13,213 nucleotides of DNA. Origin: JAIPFM01 sp964494325 (GTDB taxonomy: Bacteria; Planctomycetota; Phycisphaerae; Sedimentisphaerales; Anaerobacaceae). The stretch lies in the NCBI GenBank assembly GCA_964494325.1, contig CAZBTJ010000152.1:1-13213 (forward strand), written 5' to 3'. Every line of letters starts with the position of its first letter. The stretch's first letter is position 1. This document shows positions 6,701 through 13,213 of this stretch, piece after piece. Both the position numbers and the translations under genes were made by a program. The notes below the pieces were generated by a model. The model worked only from the letters and a program-made list of their open reading frames with translations. It was not told the origin of the DNA and ran no database searches.

Positions 6701-8369
6701 TGCGGCTTTGGCCTCAGGTCGTCACAGGGCCAAGGTAGCCTTTATTCAGGACCGTCCCCTCTTGGGGGGGAATGCTTCAGATGAAATCAGAATCCCTCCC
6801 ATGGGCATGATCGGCAAGGCTCCTGATCAAATGAATGTCACAGGCATTGCTGAAGAACTCTATCCCATTCAGGGATGGGCCCATTTTGGCAGCTCAAAGC
6901 ACTATGAAGACACTGTAAGGGCGGAAAACAACATTTCCTTGTTTTTAAACACGCGCGCTACCGGAGTGGTAATGAAAGACAAGAAGACCATCCAATCGGT
7001 CTTGGCTTTAAATGTGATAACCGGACAGCGTTATCGTTTCTCAGCCCCGCTCATAGTGGATACAACCGGTCACGGCTGGGTGGGGACCTATGCGGGGGCC
7101 GATTACCGAATGGGCACAGAGGCCTGTGCTGAATTCAATGAATCCATGGCACCGCTTAAGGCTAATAAACACACCATGGGAAACAGCTTGTATAAGGCGG
7201 TATTCAAAGACCTTCAGAAACCAACACCGTTTGTTACCCCCCCATGGGCTTACCAGTGGAAAAGTGAGCAGGATTTTGACAAAGTGCTTGCCCGAATCAA
7301 AGATCCTGTTCGGCCCGAGGCCTTTGACAAGGCCATGCACGGCCAAGGACGTCGCGTTTCTGCAAGCGGACTCCAACGGGGCGGGGCCTACACCTGGTAC
7401 GTGGAACTGGGTGGCATGTCCGACATCATTGAAGATGCGGAAAAGATCCGTGATGAACTCTTTCGGATTCATATGGGCTTGTGGGGATATACAAAAAACT
7501 ATTCTTCAGAGGCCCCAAAAAATGAGACTCTCAAAATGGTATGGCTCAATTACGTTCCCGGGGTTCGTGAGAGTCGGCGCCTGATGGGTGATTACATGAT
7601 GACGCAAACTGATTTCGACCAGCCAGTGGTTCATGAAGACACCGTGGCCTTCACGGATTGGGGAATTGATGATCATCATCCTGAGGGTTTCTTTACCAAA
7701 GGTATTGATGTGATGCACGTGTATGCGGGTCGACGTGTCAGCATTTCCTATCGGAGTCTATATTCCCGAAACATTGAAAACCTTTTTATGGCGGGACGCT
7801 GCATGAGTGCCAGTCATTTGGCCCTGGCCGGTGTGCGCGTTCAACGCCCCATGACGGCTACCGGGCAAGTGGTAGGAATCGCTGCTGCCCTGGCCACACG
7901 CTACCGAACAAGCCCCCGTGGTATTTACAAAAGCCATCTCAAGGAATTACAGCAAGTTCTGCTTAAGGACGGCTGCTATTTGATGGGGATCAAAAACGAA
8001 GATCAAAACGATTTGGCGTTAAGCGCTACGACTTCAACCCCGCAAATTATTAATGGTTGGAATCGTGAATCAAGGGGGCTCCCTTTAGGAGCGGATTGGC
8101 AGAATTTTATTTTGCTGAAGCTCAAAGAGGTCTCCAAAGTAAGCGAGATCCACGTAACCGTGAACCGCAATCAATACGCGGCCGAATTCATGGTGGAGGT
8201 GGAAACCCCCAAGGGGTGGAACGTGGTGGCGCGAGCAACCGTGAAAGAAACGGATAAGGGCCGTCGCCATGTATTTACCTTCGGCCCAGAGGCAGTCAAG
8301 CAAGTACGCTTGACGCTGCTGGAATCTCAGGTGTCCCTGCGACTCTGTGAAGTGCGTGTTTATCAATAA
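3699..8369 (+). CDS. DUF6288 (PDZ, alpha/alpha, HEAT-like) fused to FAD-dependent oxidoreductase
   Basis: One uninterrupted 1556-residue frame. The order is: Sec signal peptide (1-20, AIG|N); PDZ-like domain (~28-118, DTPAEGELRPGDVLLAVNS); DUF6288 alpha/alpha region (~125-450, GSHTWNNGYHG, YYGGWNHW, LMNPAGVQVLT); HEAT-like helical repeats (~505-800); and a linker at about 805-827. From V828 a different family begins: a beta-sandwich (IWLEAESF, ~828-960), then the FAD fold with GGGPAG (G994, G996, G999), IQDRPLLGGNASDEIRI (1016-1032) and the C-terminal FAD motif ENLFMAGRCMSASH (from 1360). A discoidin-like tail (~1430-1556) closes it. The second half alone matches the usual full-length secreted FAD oxidoreductases (FAD_oxidored type) of PVC bacteria and Bacteroidota. 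The first half resembles stand-alone DUF6288 proteins, including the paralog at 12346. Substrate is unknown; a sugar or aglycone oxidised outside the cytoplasm is an inference. GH95 follows after 87 bases. The frame at the junction is clean, with no frameshift. Confidence 0.88.
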   Translation: MKYFETIMLSVVMTVSGAIGNTLPADKAYPEFMIGVTGINASINEGVLAVTKVTPDTPAEGELRPGDVLLAVNSTSLEIQDPRHALGEAINKAEGSDGRMVFKVSRAGKRNDVAIKLNPIGSYSKTWPMNCQKSQRIVDDTAAFIINQGGPEKGITGYCEGLFLLSTGEDKYLPILKKFAHSVSPGKVGSHTWNNGYHGVFLGEYYLRTGDTQVLPTLKALCEDAKERQYYGGWNHWDKPGPGYVTGGLMNPAGVQVLTTLILARECGVDVDEGTYDRALTLFYRFAGHGAVPYGDHHPTMYLGDNGKNGMLACALTLLPDKKFQDAARVLALDEVDSYTMHEQGHGSAFGNQMWRGIAGVLVTDNMMANYRRHMDKLIWYYELCRMPGGGFMTPPMPGSGQRSIGKAPHYETGLISLAYTSHLKNLRITGKPRTQYSVKHRPTEVERNLPYTDSRKPGYVKGGSDLGLEPHEIYAKFSKTYGGWWNTPPAELMSVQWYATMMRHYNPIVRSCAAHALGYLGESGIPEILKALKSPDERLRVAGMEAISGLCFWGPNFTKVKITPDMIKKHFLPHILKPLKDPGASMWEKRHALYVLSRADNKTIAAQTAIIKPYLGDPEWYLRVAACTVIRPLIEETALIKPFLSAMFANLDVDTNLPSRRWGATTIIKEILAKNDDLRAEVMARMAQSVNGTKVRDGYKQPIDINNLFETMRYIAMKQHPEHVVPILPAIERIFPLASGQAGNWIFTGARWGNIGLIKAAASLGKDAGPIITSMKAMLPEIKRRSSKGRDAKTFQTVLEAVTEAIEDYETKYGFVPVNAKEDVSDVIWLEAESFRDVGAWSNDSQHVDVMGSAYLLATGLGTPVKDAVTTVNVTRAGSYRLWVRCRDWYPDHSPGQFKVLVGGKASDTFFGRALNDKWQWTAGGRFALETGELELRLQDLTGWWGRCDALVLVRGDFRPSNDKGTLNQQRETYLGVSADIKDLSGYDVIVVGGGPAGMGAALASGRHRAKVAFIQDRPLLGGNASDEIRIPPMGMIGKAPDQMNVTGIAEELYPIQGWAHFGSSKHYEDTVRAENNISLFLNTRATGVVMKDKKTIQSVLALNVITGQRYRFSAPLIVDTTGHGWVGTYAGADYRMGTEACAEFNESMAPLKANKHTMGNSLYKAVFKDLQKPTPFVTPPWAYQWKSEQDFDKVLARIKDPVRPEAFDKAMHGQGRRVSASGLQRGGAYTWYVELGGMSDIIEDAEKIRDELFRIHMGLWGYTKNYSSEAPKNETLKMVWLNYVPGVRESRRLMGDYMMTQTDFDQPVVHEDTVAFTDWGIDDHHPEGFFTKGIDVMHVYAGRRVSISYRSLYSRNIENLFMAGRCMSASHLALAGVRVQRPMTATGQVVGIAAALATRYRTSPRGIYKSHLKELQQVLLKDGCYLMGIKNEDQNDLALSATTSTPQIINGWNRESRGLPLGADWQNFILLKLKEVSKVSEIHVTVNRNQYAAEFMVEVETPKGWNVVARATVKETDKGRRHVFTFGPEAVKQVRLTLLESQVSLRLCEVRVYQ
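3894..4017 (+). repeat. Near-identical tract shared with the second DUF6288 gene (copy 1)
   Basis: This 124-bp part of the PDZ coding region matches 12541-12664 with only two differences (3989 and 4004, both T/C and silent). The first 95 bases are identical. Counted by eye without gaps, the 195 coding bases before it differ at 39 sites and the ~86 after it at about 22. That contrast is expected from gene conversion between the paralogs. Confidence 0.85.
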
Positions 8370-8385
8370 GGCGGGTTCCCTTATT
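8365..8385 (+). terminator. Weak hairpin over the stop codon of the composite gene
   Basis: AATAAGG (8365-8371, containing the TAA stop) pairs with CCTTATT (8379-8385) across a seven-base loop. No T-run follows, so termination here is doubtful and read-through into the GH95 gene is plausible. Confidence 0.25.
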
Positions 8386-8456
8386 CGTAACACGAAGGAC
8401 ATCCGGAAGATCATCGATGAATAAAATACTGAAATAATCTATGAATAGGTAGGGTA

Positions 8457-10946
8457 ATGAACAGAAGAGTCTTTATCAAAAAAACGGCAGGCGCAGCAAT
8501 TGCATCGGTGGCAGCCTCCAGATTGATGGCCGGATACCGTTATTCAGAAAAGGAAAACAGGAGTATCCTGAATAGGGTTATCAGCAAGGAGATACCTGTT
8601 AGGTGGGAAGACTCGATGCTTAGCGGTAACGGGTCTACCGGAATCATGGTCAATGGTAATCCCCTGGAAGAATCTATCATCATAAATCATGAAAAGTTCT
8701 GGACAGTAGGGAACGATTACAGACCCGAGACTCCTGATATGGCCGAAGCATGGGGCCAAGCCAAGAAGAGTGCACAGGAAGGCCGTTACCTTGATGCGGA
8801 TATGTACATCGTGAGAAAGGCCCGGGAACGGTATAAGGAAATGTACGGCAAGACATTCTCGGGGAATCGTCCGGCATACGACAGGGCACATCCGGGCTTT
8901 CATTTTGTCATTTCAACGGAAAGTAACGGCAGACCATTAGGGTATAGCAGGGAGACCAATCTTGAAACAGGTGAAATATCGGTTTTCTGGACAGACAACA
9001 GGGGCGACTGGCAGAGACATGTATTCGTTTCTAGAACTGATGATGTCATAGTGATGGAGATTATTCCGCCACCCGGATTTCCTGCCAATGTCAAACTGAG
9101 CTTTGTAGAGGCGCCCGGCAAACTGGATGGAGACATCAAGGCTATGGCTATCTATCATGGCGAAGATGAGATCTACCTACATGCGACCTATGGCCGAAAA
9201 ATGGGCAAGAAGGATCATGAAGGGTACCATTCGCTGGCAAGAATATTCAGGGAAGGAGGCCATTCACGGCCCGTTGCCGGTGAAAGAACAGAGGTCAGGG
9301 ATGCAGAAAGAATTCTGGTTGTCATGAAGGTTGAGTACCTGGATAATGACCGCCAGGTTGACAGGCATAAACTCAGCAGCGAGATCGAGTCTTTAACGCC
9401 TGAGTACGGCCACTTGCTCAAATCACATGCGGATGTTCATGGAGAGATGTTCAACAGGGTGACACTTGACCTGGGGGGGATTCCCGGGGCCGTTGGATCA
9501 AGCGAGGAACTCTTATCGGATTCACTTCAGGGGAGATCATTACCGGAATTCTTCGAACTGATGCATGCCGCGGGAAGGTATGCTCTTATTTGTGGTGGCA
9601 CAGGTGATCTGGCGCCCGCATTAATGGGACAATGGGGCAATGAATGGAATCCTCCCTGGGATGGCAGGTATACATTTGATGCTAACCTTAACCTGGCCGT
9701 TGCAGCCGTTTCACAGGGTAACCTGCCGGAGGTGATGGATACCTATACGAGATTCCTTGAACTGAATCTTGATGACTGGCGTAAGAATGCCCGGTTGATG
9801 TATGGATGCAGGGGGGCAGTGACCGATTTGTGTCAGGGATACCGGCATGGTGCGGTCCTTATGCCGACCTATCCATGGACCGGAGGTGTCGGGTGGCTGG
9901 CAAGGTATATGTATGATCATTACCTCTTTACGCAGGATACAGCGTACCTGAAAGAACATGCCATCCCCATGCTGATGGAAGCTGCGGAATTCTATATGGA
10001 TTTCCTGAAGAAATATCCTGAACTGGACGGGAAATACGTCTTCTATCCGTCAATATCGCCAGAAAATTCGCCTGTCATGGAACCGGCTGATCAAAGTACT
10101 AATGTGGTGCCAAATTCGACAGGTGAAATAGCCATATGCAAGGAGGTATTCACAACCCTGATCCAAGGGTGTCATGTGCTCAACATCAAGCAGGATAAAA
10201 TCCTGGTATGGCAGGCATTGCTTGACAAACTGCCTGATTATAAAATAAATGAAGATGGAGCATTCGGCGAATGGGCTTCTCCGGGACTTGGAGATAACTA
10301 CAACCATCGGCATTGCTCACATCTATATCCTGTTTACCCGGGTTTGGAAATCTCACCTGACAGGACGCCTGAATTGTATCAAGCAGCAAGGGTCGCCATG
10401 GAAAAACGCCTTGAAGCGGGACTTGGGAATAATTCAGCGCATGGAATCATGCACATCAGTCTGGTTGCAGCAAGGCTGAAAGATCCTGACCTCATGTGGC
10501 ATATGCTAAGCACCTTCGCAAAATATCCGTTCGTGAATACCAGCTTTATGACATGCCATAACCCCGGCCCCAGGATCTATAACCTTGATGCATCATTCAG
10601 CATGCCGGCTGTATTAACTGAGATGCTGGTCTATTCTGAGCTGGGAGTCATTGAAGTCCTTCCCGCATTACCCCAGGATCAGTTTATCAGAGGATGCCTT
10701 AAAGGTGTTATTGCACGGGGAGGTGTAAAAGTTGAAGAGTTGAACTGGAATAAAATCCTGGGGCAGGTCAATGTTGTTTTGAATTCGTCTACCAATCAGA
10801 CGATTACGTTTCGCTTGGGAGTAGATATGAGATATATCAGATCAGGGGAAAGAGATCAATCGGCCAGTGTACGTCAAATTAAGAAAGGTGAGGCAGAGGT
10901 TGATCTTCAGGAAGGCAAACCCTTCAAGATAAGTTGCAGGTTTTAA
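8457..10946 (+). CDS. Glycoside hydrolase family 95 (alpha-L-fucosidase/galactosidase type), Tat-exported
   Basis: The 829-residue protein starts with a twin-arginine signal (NRRVFIKKTAGAA, hydrophobic stretch to about residue 25). The N-terminal beta-sandwich opens with PVRWEDSMLSGNGSTGIM (residues ~48-65), typical of GH95. The (alpha/alpha)6 catalytic domain runs from about 370 to 730. Residues expected for GH95 are present: N410 and N412 in DANLNL (the N-x-N pair), E536 in SISPEN (general acid) and D711 in IYNLDASFS. The usual MNYWPAE segment after the N-x-N pair is replaced by LAVAAVSQG, so specificity may differ from classical 1,2-alpha-L-fucosidases; L-galactosidase or another activity is possible. 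Length is normal for the family. The start has AGG at 8447-8449, seven bases upstream. Arg codons are mainly AGA/AGG (11 of the first 16), unlike the CGN-rich neighbours, hinting at horizontal acquisition, perhaps from Bacteroidota. Confidence 0.85.
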   Translation: MNRRVFIKKTAGAAIASVAASRLMAGYRYSEKENRSILNRVISKEIPVRWEDSMLSGNGSTGIMVNGNPLEESIIINHEKFWTVGNDYRPETPDMAEAWGQAKKSAQEGRYLDADMYIVRKARERYKEMYGKTFSGNRPAYDRAHPGFHFVISTESNGRPLGYSRETNLETGEISVFWTDNRGDWQRHVFVSRTDDVIVMEIIPPPGFPANVKLSFVEAPGKLDGDIKAMAIYHGEDEIYLHATYGRKMGKKDHEGYHSLARIFREGGHSRPVAGERTEVRDAERILVVMKVEYLDNDRQVDRHKLSSEIESLTPEYGHLLKSHADVHGEMFNRVTLDLGGIPGAVGSSEELLSDSLQGRSLPEFFELMHAAGRYALICGGTGDLAPALMGQWGNEWNPPWDGRYTFDANLNLAVAAVSQGNLPEVMDTYTRFLELNLDDWRKNARLMYGCRGAVTDLCQGYRHGAVLMPTYPWTGGVGWLARYMYDHYLFTQDTAYLKEHAIPMLMEAAEFYMDFLKKYPELDGKYVFYPSISPENSPVMEPADQSTNVVPNSTGEIAICKEVFTTLIQGCHVLNIKQDKILVWQALLDKLPDYKINEDGAFGEWASPGLGDNYNHRHCSHLYPVYPGLEISPDRTPELYQAARVAMEKRLEAGLGNNSAHGIMHISLVAARLKDPDLMWHMLSTFAKYPFVNTSFMTCHNPGPRIYNLDASFSMPAVLTEMLVYSELGVIEVLPALPQDQFIRGCLKGVIARGGVKVEELNWNKILGQVNVVLNSSTNQTITFRLGVDMRYIRSGERDQSASVRQIKKGEAEVDLQEGKPFKISCRF

Positions 10947-11008
10947 TATTTGCTGGCATTAACATTAGTTGACACTAAACGTAGATTTATTTTGTCGGGA
11001 ATTAGCTC

Positions 11009-12244
11009 ATGAATAAGGTTTCAAAAAAAACAAGCGAGTCAGAAAACAAACTTAGTCGCCGACGTTTTGTAGCTGAGGCTGGCATGGCCACTGCCTCATG
11101 GATGATGCTGCAACCGGCCTTAGTGCGAGGCACACAAGCCAATGCACGGATCAAAACGGGTGTTATTGGCCTGGGAGGTCGCGGTGCATGGATCGCCCGG
11201 CATCTGAGGGAGCATGGAGGGTATGAGATCACCGCGGTTGCAGATTACTTTGATGAGGTGGTACAAGAGGTGGGTGCTGAATTGGGTGTTGCTCAGGAAC
11301 GCCGATTTTCTGGGTTAAATGGATACAAACGCCTGGTGGACAGCCAGGTAGAGGCTGTTTTCTGTGAGACGCCTCCCTATTGTTTTCCAGACCATGTGGC
11401 TGAAGCGGTGACTGCCGGGTGCCATGTGTATGTGGCCAAGCCTTTGGGCTGCGATGTCCCTGGGTGCCTGAAGATCGCGGCTGCGGCCAAACAGGCTACT
11501 GCCAATAAGCAGGTTTTCTTATGCGATTTCCAGACGCGAACGAACGAATACTATATAGAGGCTGTCAAGCGTGTTCAGCGGGGCGATATCGGTGCTTTTA
11601 CGCTCTTGGATGTCCCGGGGGGGAGCAATGGATTCAAGGATCCACCTCTAACAGACACCATTGAGAGCCGTTTACGCCATCTGGTGTGGGTCAATGACGT
11701 TGCCCTGGGGGGGGGATTAAACGTCAATTTTGATATTCATGCTGTAGACGTGGCTTTGTGGATTGCAGGTAAACGACCCGTGAGTGCCATGGGCTGTGCT
11801 CGCAGGGCAGATACCACGGCCCATGGGGATGCCATGCGTGTATTTTCCCTCACCTATCAATTTGACGGAGGGTTGGTGCTGAATCAACGCACCGATCATC
11901 TGCAGAATCTCACGAGTGACATAGTTTGTAATGCTTACGGGGATAAGGGATACCTGGAGAGCAAATATAATGGTAAGGTTTGGATTCAAAGTCACAAGGA
12001 ACCCTATCGTGGTGGTGAGACCGGAGGAATCTATCAGAAAGGGATGCAGGCCAATGTCGCGACTTTTCACCGAAGTGTCACACAGAAGAACTATGACAAT
12101 CCAACCGTAGAACCCAGTATTAATTCTACCTTAGCGACGATTCTGGGTCGAGAGGCTGGCCGGCGCAATACGGAGTTGACCTGGGACGCTATGATCAAAG
12201 AGAACCGCCGTTGGGAACCGAATCTACGCGGACTCAAGGCCTAA
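11009..12244 (+). CDS. Gfo/Idh/MocA family oxidoreductase, Tat-exported
   Basis: The 411-residue product carries a twin-arginine signal (LSRRRFVAEAG, residues ~19-29, then a hydrophobic stretch to about 40). The Rossmann domain starts with GVIGLGGRG (51-59), the NAD(P)-binding turn. K144 lies in AKPLG, the family's EKP motif with Ala in place of Glu. The second domain contains GGGLNVNFDIHAVD with D242, H244 and D247 in the substrate/catalytic region. Periplasmic members with such signals (glucose-fructose oxidoreductase is the model) hold their cofactor tightly and are exported folded. The reaction would be oxidation or reduction of a sugar or sugar derivative; the substrate cannot be read from sequence. 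It begins 62 bases after GH95 with a weak upstream GGGA, and is probably cotranscribed. A run of nine G at 11707-11715 lies within the coding region. Confidence 0.9.
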   Translation: MNKVSKKTSESENKLSRRRFVAEAGMATASWMMLQPALVRGTQANARIKTGVIGLGGRGAWIARHLREHGGYEITAVADYFDEVVQEVGAELGVAQERRFSGLNGYKRLVDSQVEAVFCETPPYCFPDHVAEAVTAGCHVYVAKPLGCDVPGCLKIAAAAKQATANKQVFLCDFQTRTNEYYIEAVKRVQRGDIGAFTLLDVPGGSNGFKDPPLTDTIESRLRHLVWVNDVALGGGLNVNFDIHAVDVALWIAGKRPVSAMGCARRADTTAHGDAMRVFSLTYQFDGGLVLNQRTDHLQNLTSDIVCNAYGDKGYLESKYNGKVWIQSHKEPYRGGETGGIYQKGMQANVATFHRSVTQKNYDNPTVEPSINSTLATILGREAGRRNTELTWDAMIKENRRWEPNLRGLKA

Positions 12245-12271
12245 CCGCTTCTGTGCTTTTTCTTCCTGGGT

Positions 12272-12317
12272 TATACACAAAAATGGAAATCCCGGATAAT
12301 ATGGCGATATACACAAA
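12272..12317. repeat. Direct repeat TATACACAAA
   Basis: The decamer TATACACAAA occurs at 12272-12281 and 12308-12317, 36 bases apart, in the 101-base gap between the Gfo/Idh stop and the second DUF6288 start. It could be a regulator binding pair or chance in AT-rich DNA. Confidence 0.3.
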
Positions 12318-12345
12318 TCCCTTACGATTGAATTAGGAAAAAAAG

Positions 12346-13213
12346 ATGAAATACTTTGCAGCAACAATTCTGTTTGTGGTTATGACAGTGTCCAGTGCTC
12401 TTGGCAATACACTGCCGACCGGAAAACCGTACCCCGAGTTTCAGATCGGTGTGACTGGACTCAATGCCGCAATCAAAGAGGGTGTGCTTGCCATCACGCA
12501 GATTACACCCGACACGCCGGCAGAGGGTAGACTCAAAGCCGGTGATGTGCTGCTGGCGGTGAATAGCACTTCGCTGGAGATACAGGATCCACGTCATGCG
12601 CTGGGTGAAGCCATCAATAAGGCCGAGGGTAGTGACGGCAGGATGGTCTTCAAGGTCAGCCGCGACGGCGAAGAAGTCGATGTGACCATCAAGCTCAGGC
12701 CCATTGGGTCCTACAGCAAGACGTGGCCTTTAAACTGCAAAAAGTCGCAGACCATCATCAAGGAAACAGCAGAGTTCATTCTCAAAGCCGGTCCGTGTCA
12801 AGGTTATACCGGTAGTCTGGATGGCCTCTTTCTGCTGTCGACCGGCATTGGGAAGTACACTCGGGCAGCAAAGAAATGGGCACAGCATTTTGCCACCGGC
12901 ACCTGCGGCAGTCATACCTGGAACAACGGATACCTGGGTCTGTTCCTGGGGGAATACTATCTCGCGACCGGAGACAAGAGTGTTTTGCCGACCATCAAGG
13001 CTCTGTGCGACGACGCCACCAAACGTCAATACTATGGAGGCTGGAACCACTGGGATGATGCCAATCCCGGCTACGTACAGGGCGGCCTGATGAACCCTGC
13101 GGGGGTTCAGGTGCTCACCTCATTGATCCTGGCACGCGAGTGTGGTGTCAAATTCGATGAATCGACGTATGACAAAGCCCTGACATACTTCTTCCGGTTT
13201 GCCGGTCATGGCG
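12346..13213 (+). CDS. Second DUF6288 protein (PDZ plus alpha/alpha region), cut by window end
   Basis: The frame is open from the ATG at 12346 through the last base, giving 289 complete codons without a stop. It begins with a signal peptide (MKYFAATILFVVM, likely cleavage after ALG at residue 20). A PDZ-like domain follows (~28-118, DTPAEGRLKAGDVLLAVNS), then the DUF6288 alpha/alpha region with GSHTWNNGYLGLFLGEYY and YYGGWNHW. It aligns collinearly with residues 1-290 of the composite protein at 3699, without gaps over the first ~110 codons. The ribosome binding site and start are identical to that gene. Whether this copy ends as an ordinary DUF6288 protein or also carries an oxidoreductase cannot be seen. 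The function of DUF6288 is unknown; the PDZ domain suggests binding of protein tails or envelope scaffolding. Confidence 0.88.
   Translation, partial: MKYFAATILFVVMTVSSALGNTLPTGKPYPEFQIGVTGLNAAIKEGVLAITQITPDTPAEGRLKAGDVLLAVNSTSLEIQDPRHALGEAINKAEGSDGRMVFKVSRDGEEVDVTIKLRPIGSYSKTWPLNCKKSQTIIKETAEFILKAGPCQGYTGSLDGLFLLSTGIGKYTRAAKKWAQHFATGTCGSHTWNNGYLGLFLGEYYLATGDKSVLPTIKALCDDATKRQYYGGWNHWDDANPGYVQGGLMNPAGVQVLTSLILARECGVKFDESTYDKALTYFFRFAGHG
12541..12664 (+). repeat. Near-identical tract shared with the first DUF6288 gene (copy 2)
   Basis: Partner of the tract at 3894-4017, at a constant offset of 8647 bases, with two silent differences in 124 bases. It encodes GDVLLAVNSTSLEIQD and the following PDZ residues up to FKVSR. 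Confidence 0.85.

Noticed and set aside
8417..8437. Six-codon leader ORF (MNKILK) upstream of GH95
   Set aside because: No Shine-Dalgarno site and no attenuator structure with it; such short frames are expected by chance in AT-rich DNA.
10969..10974. Perfect TTGACA hexamer upstream of the Gfo/Idh gene
   Set aside because: No acceptable -10 hexamer lies 16-18 bases downstream, and the GH95 gene ends only a few bases before it. Cotranscription is as likely.

Overview
All genes in this window lie on the + strand and are those of a free-living, polysaccharide-degrading bacterium. The PVC superphylum fits best, most likely Planctomycetota of the Phycisphaerae type, with Lentisphaerota or Kiritimatiellota as alternatives. 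The evidence is a solitary pseudopilin-like protein with an N-terminal FTLIELLVVIAII segment and an H-X9-DG C-terminus, DUF6288 proteins, a secreted FAD oxidoreductase with a sugar-binding-like front domain, and Tat-exported Gfo/Idh and GH95 enzymes. This assignment comes from remembered family distributions, not from a search.

Layout. 1-345 has no convincing gene; it holds short palindromes, a 7-bp-period repeat patch and a weak minus-strand open frame. 346-1158 encodes the H-X9-DG pseudopilin-like protein, followed by three mutually competing inverted-repeat segments (1153-1259). 1459-3369 encodes a right-handed beta-helix enzyme that I recognise as glycoside hydrolase family 120 (beta-xylosidase type), with both catalytic acids visible. 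3371-3485 is a dense, gene-free repeat element: two GCA-loop hairpins flank convergent arrays of AGTNNNN heptamers. 3529-3648 is a 39-residue signal-peptide or lipoprotein-like ORF that ends abruptly. 3699-8369 is a 1556-residue composite: signal peptide, PDZ, DUF6288 alpha/alpha region, HEAT-like repeats, beta-sandwich, FAD oxidoreductase and a discoidin-like tail. 8457-10946 encodes a GH95 alpha-L-fucosidase/galactosidase-type enzyme with a twin-arginine signal. 11009-12244 encodes a Tat-exported Gfo/Idh/MocA oxidoreductase. 12346 to the window end is the start of a second DUF6288 protein, paralogous to the front of the composite.

Working together. GH120 and GH95 would release xylose and fucose- or galactose-type sugars from a decorated plant or algal polysaccharide outside the cytoplasm. 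The FAD and NAD(P) oxidoreductases could then oxidise released sugars or aglycones. Every product carries an export or prepilin-type signal, so this looks like an extracytoplasmic hydrolytic and redox module. The role of DUF6288 is unknown.

The most notable features are: (i) the DUF6288-FAD fusion, possibly made by insertion of a DUF6288 unit that cut off the original signal peptide of the FAD enzyme; (ii) a 124-bp tract that differs at only 2 positions between the two DUF6288 genes, while the flanks differ at 20-25% of sites, which is a gene-conversion signature; (iii) the convergent heptamer repeat element; and (iv) a GH95 gene with Arg codon choice unlike its neighbours. No tRNA, rRNA, CRISPR array or transposase was recognised.
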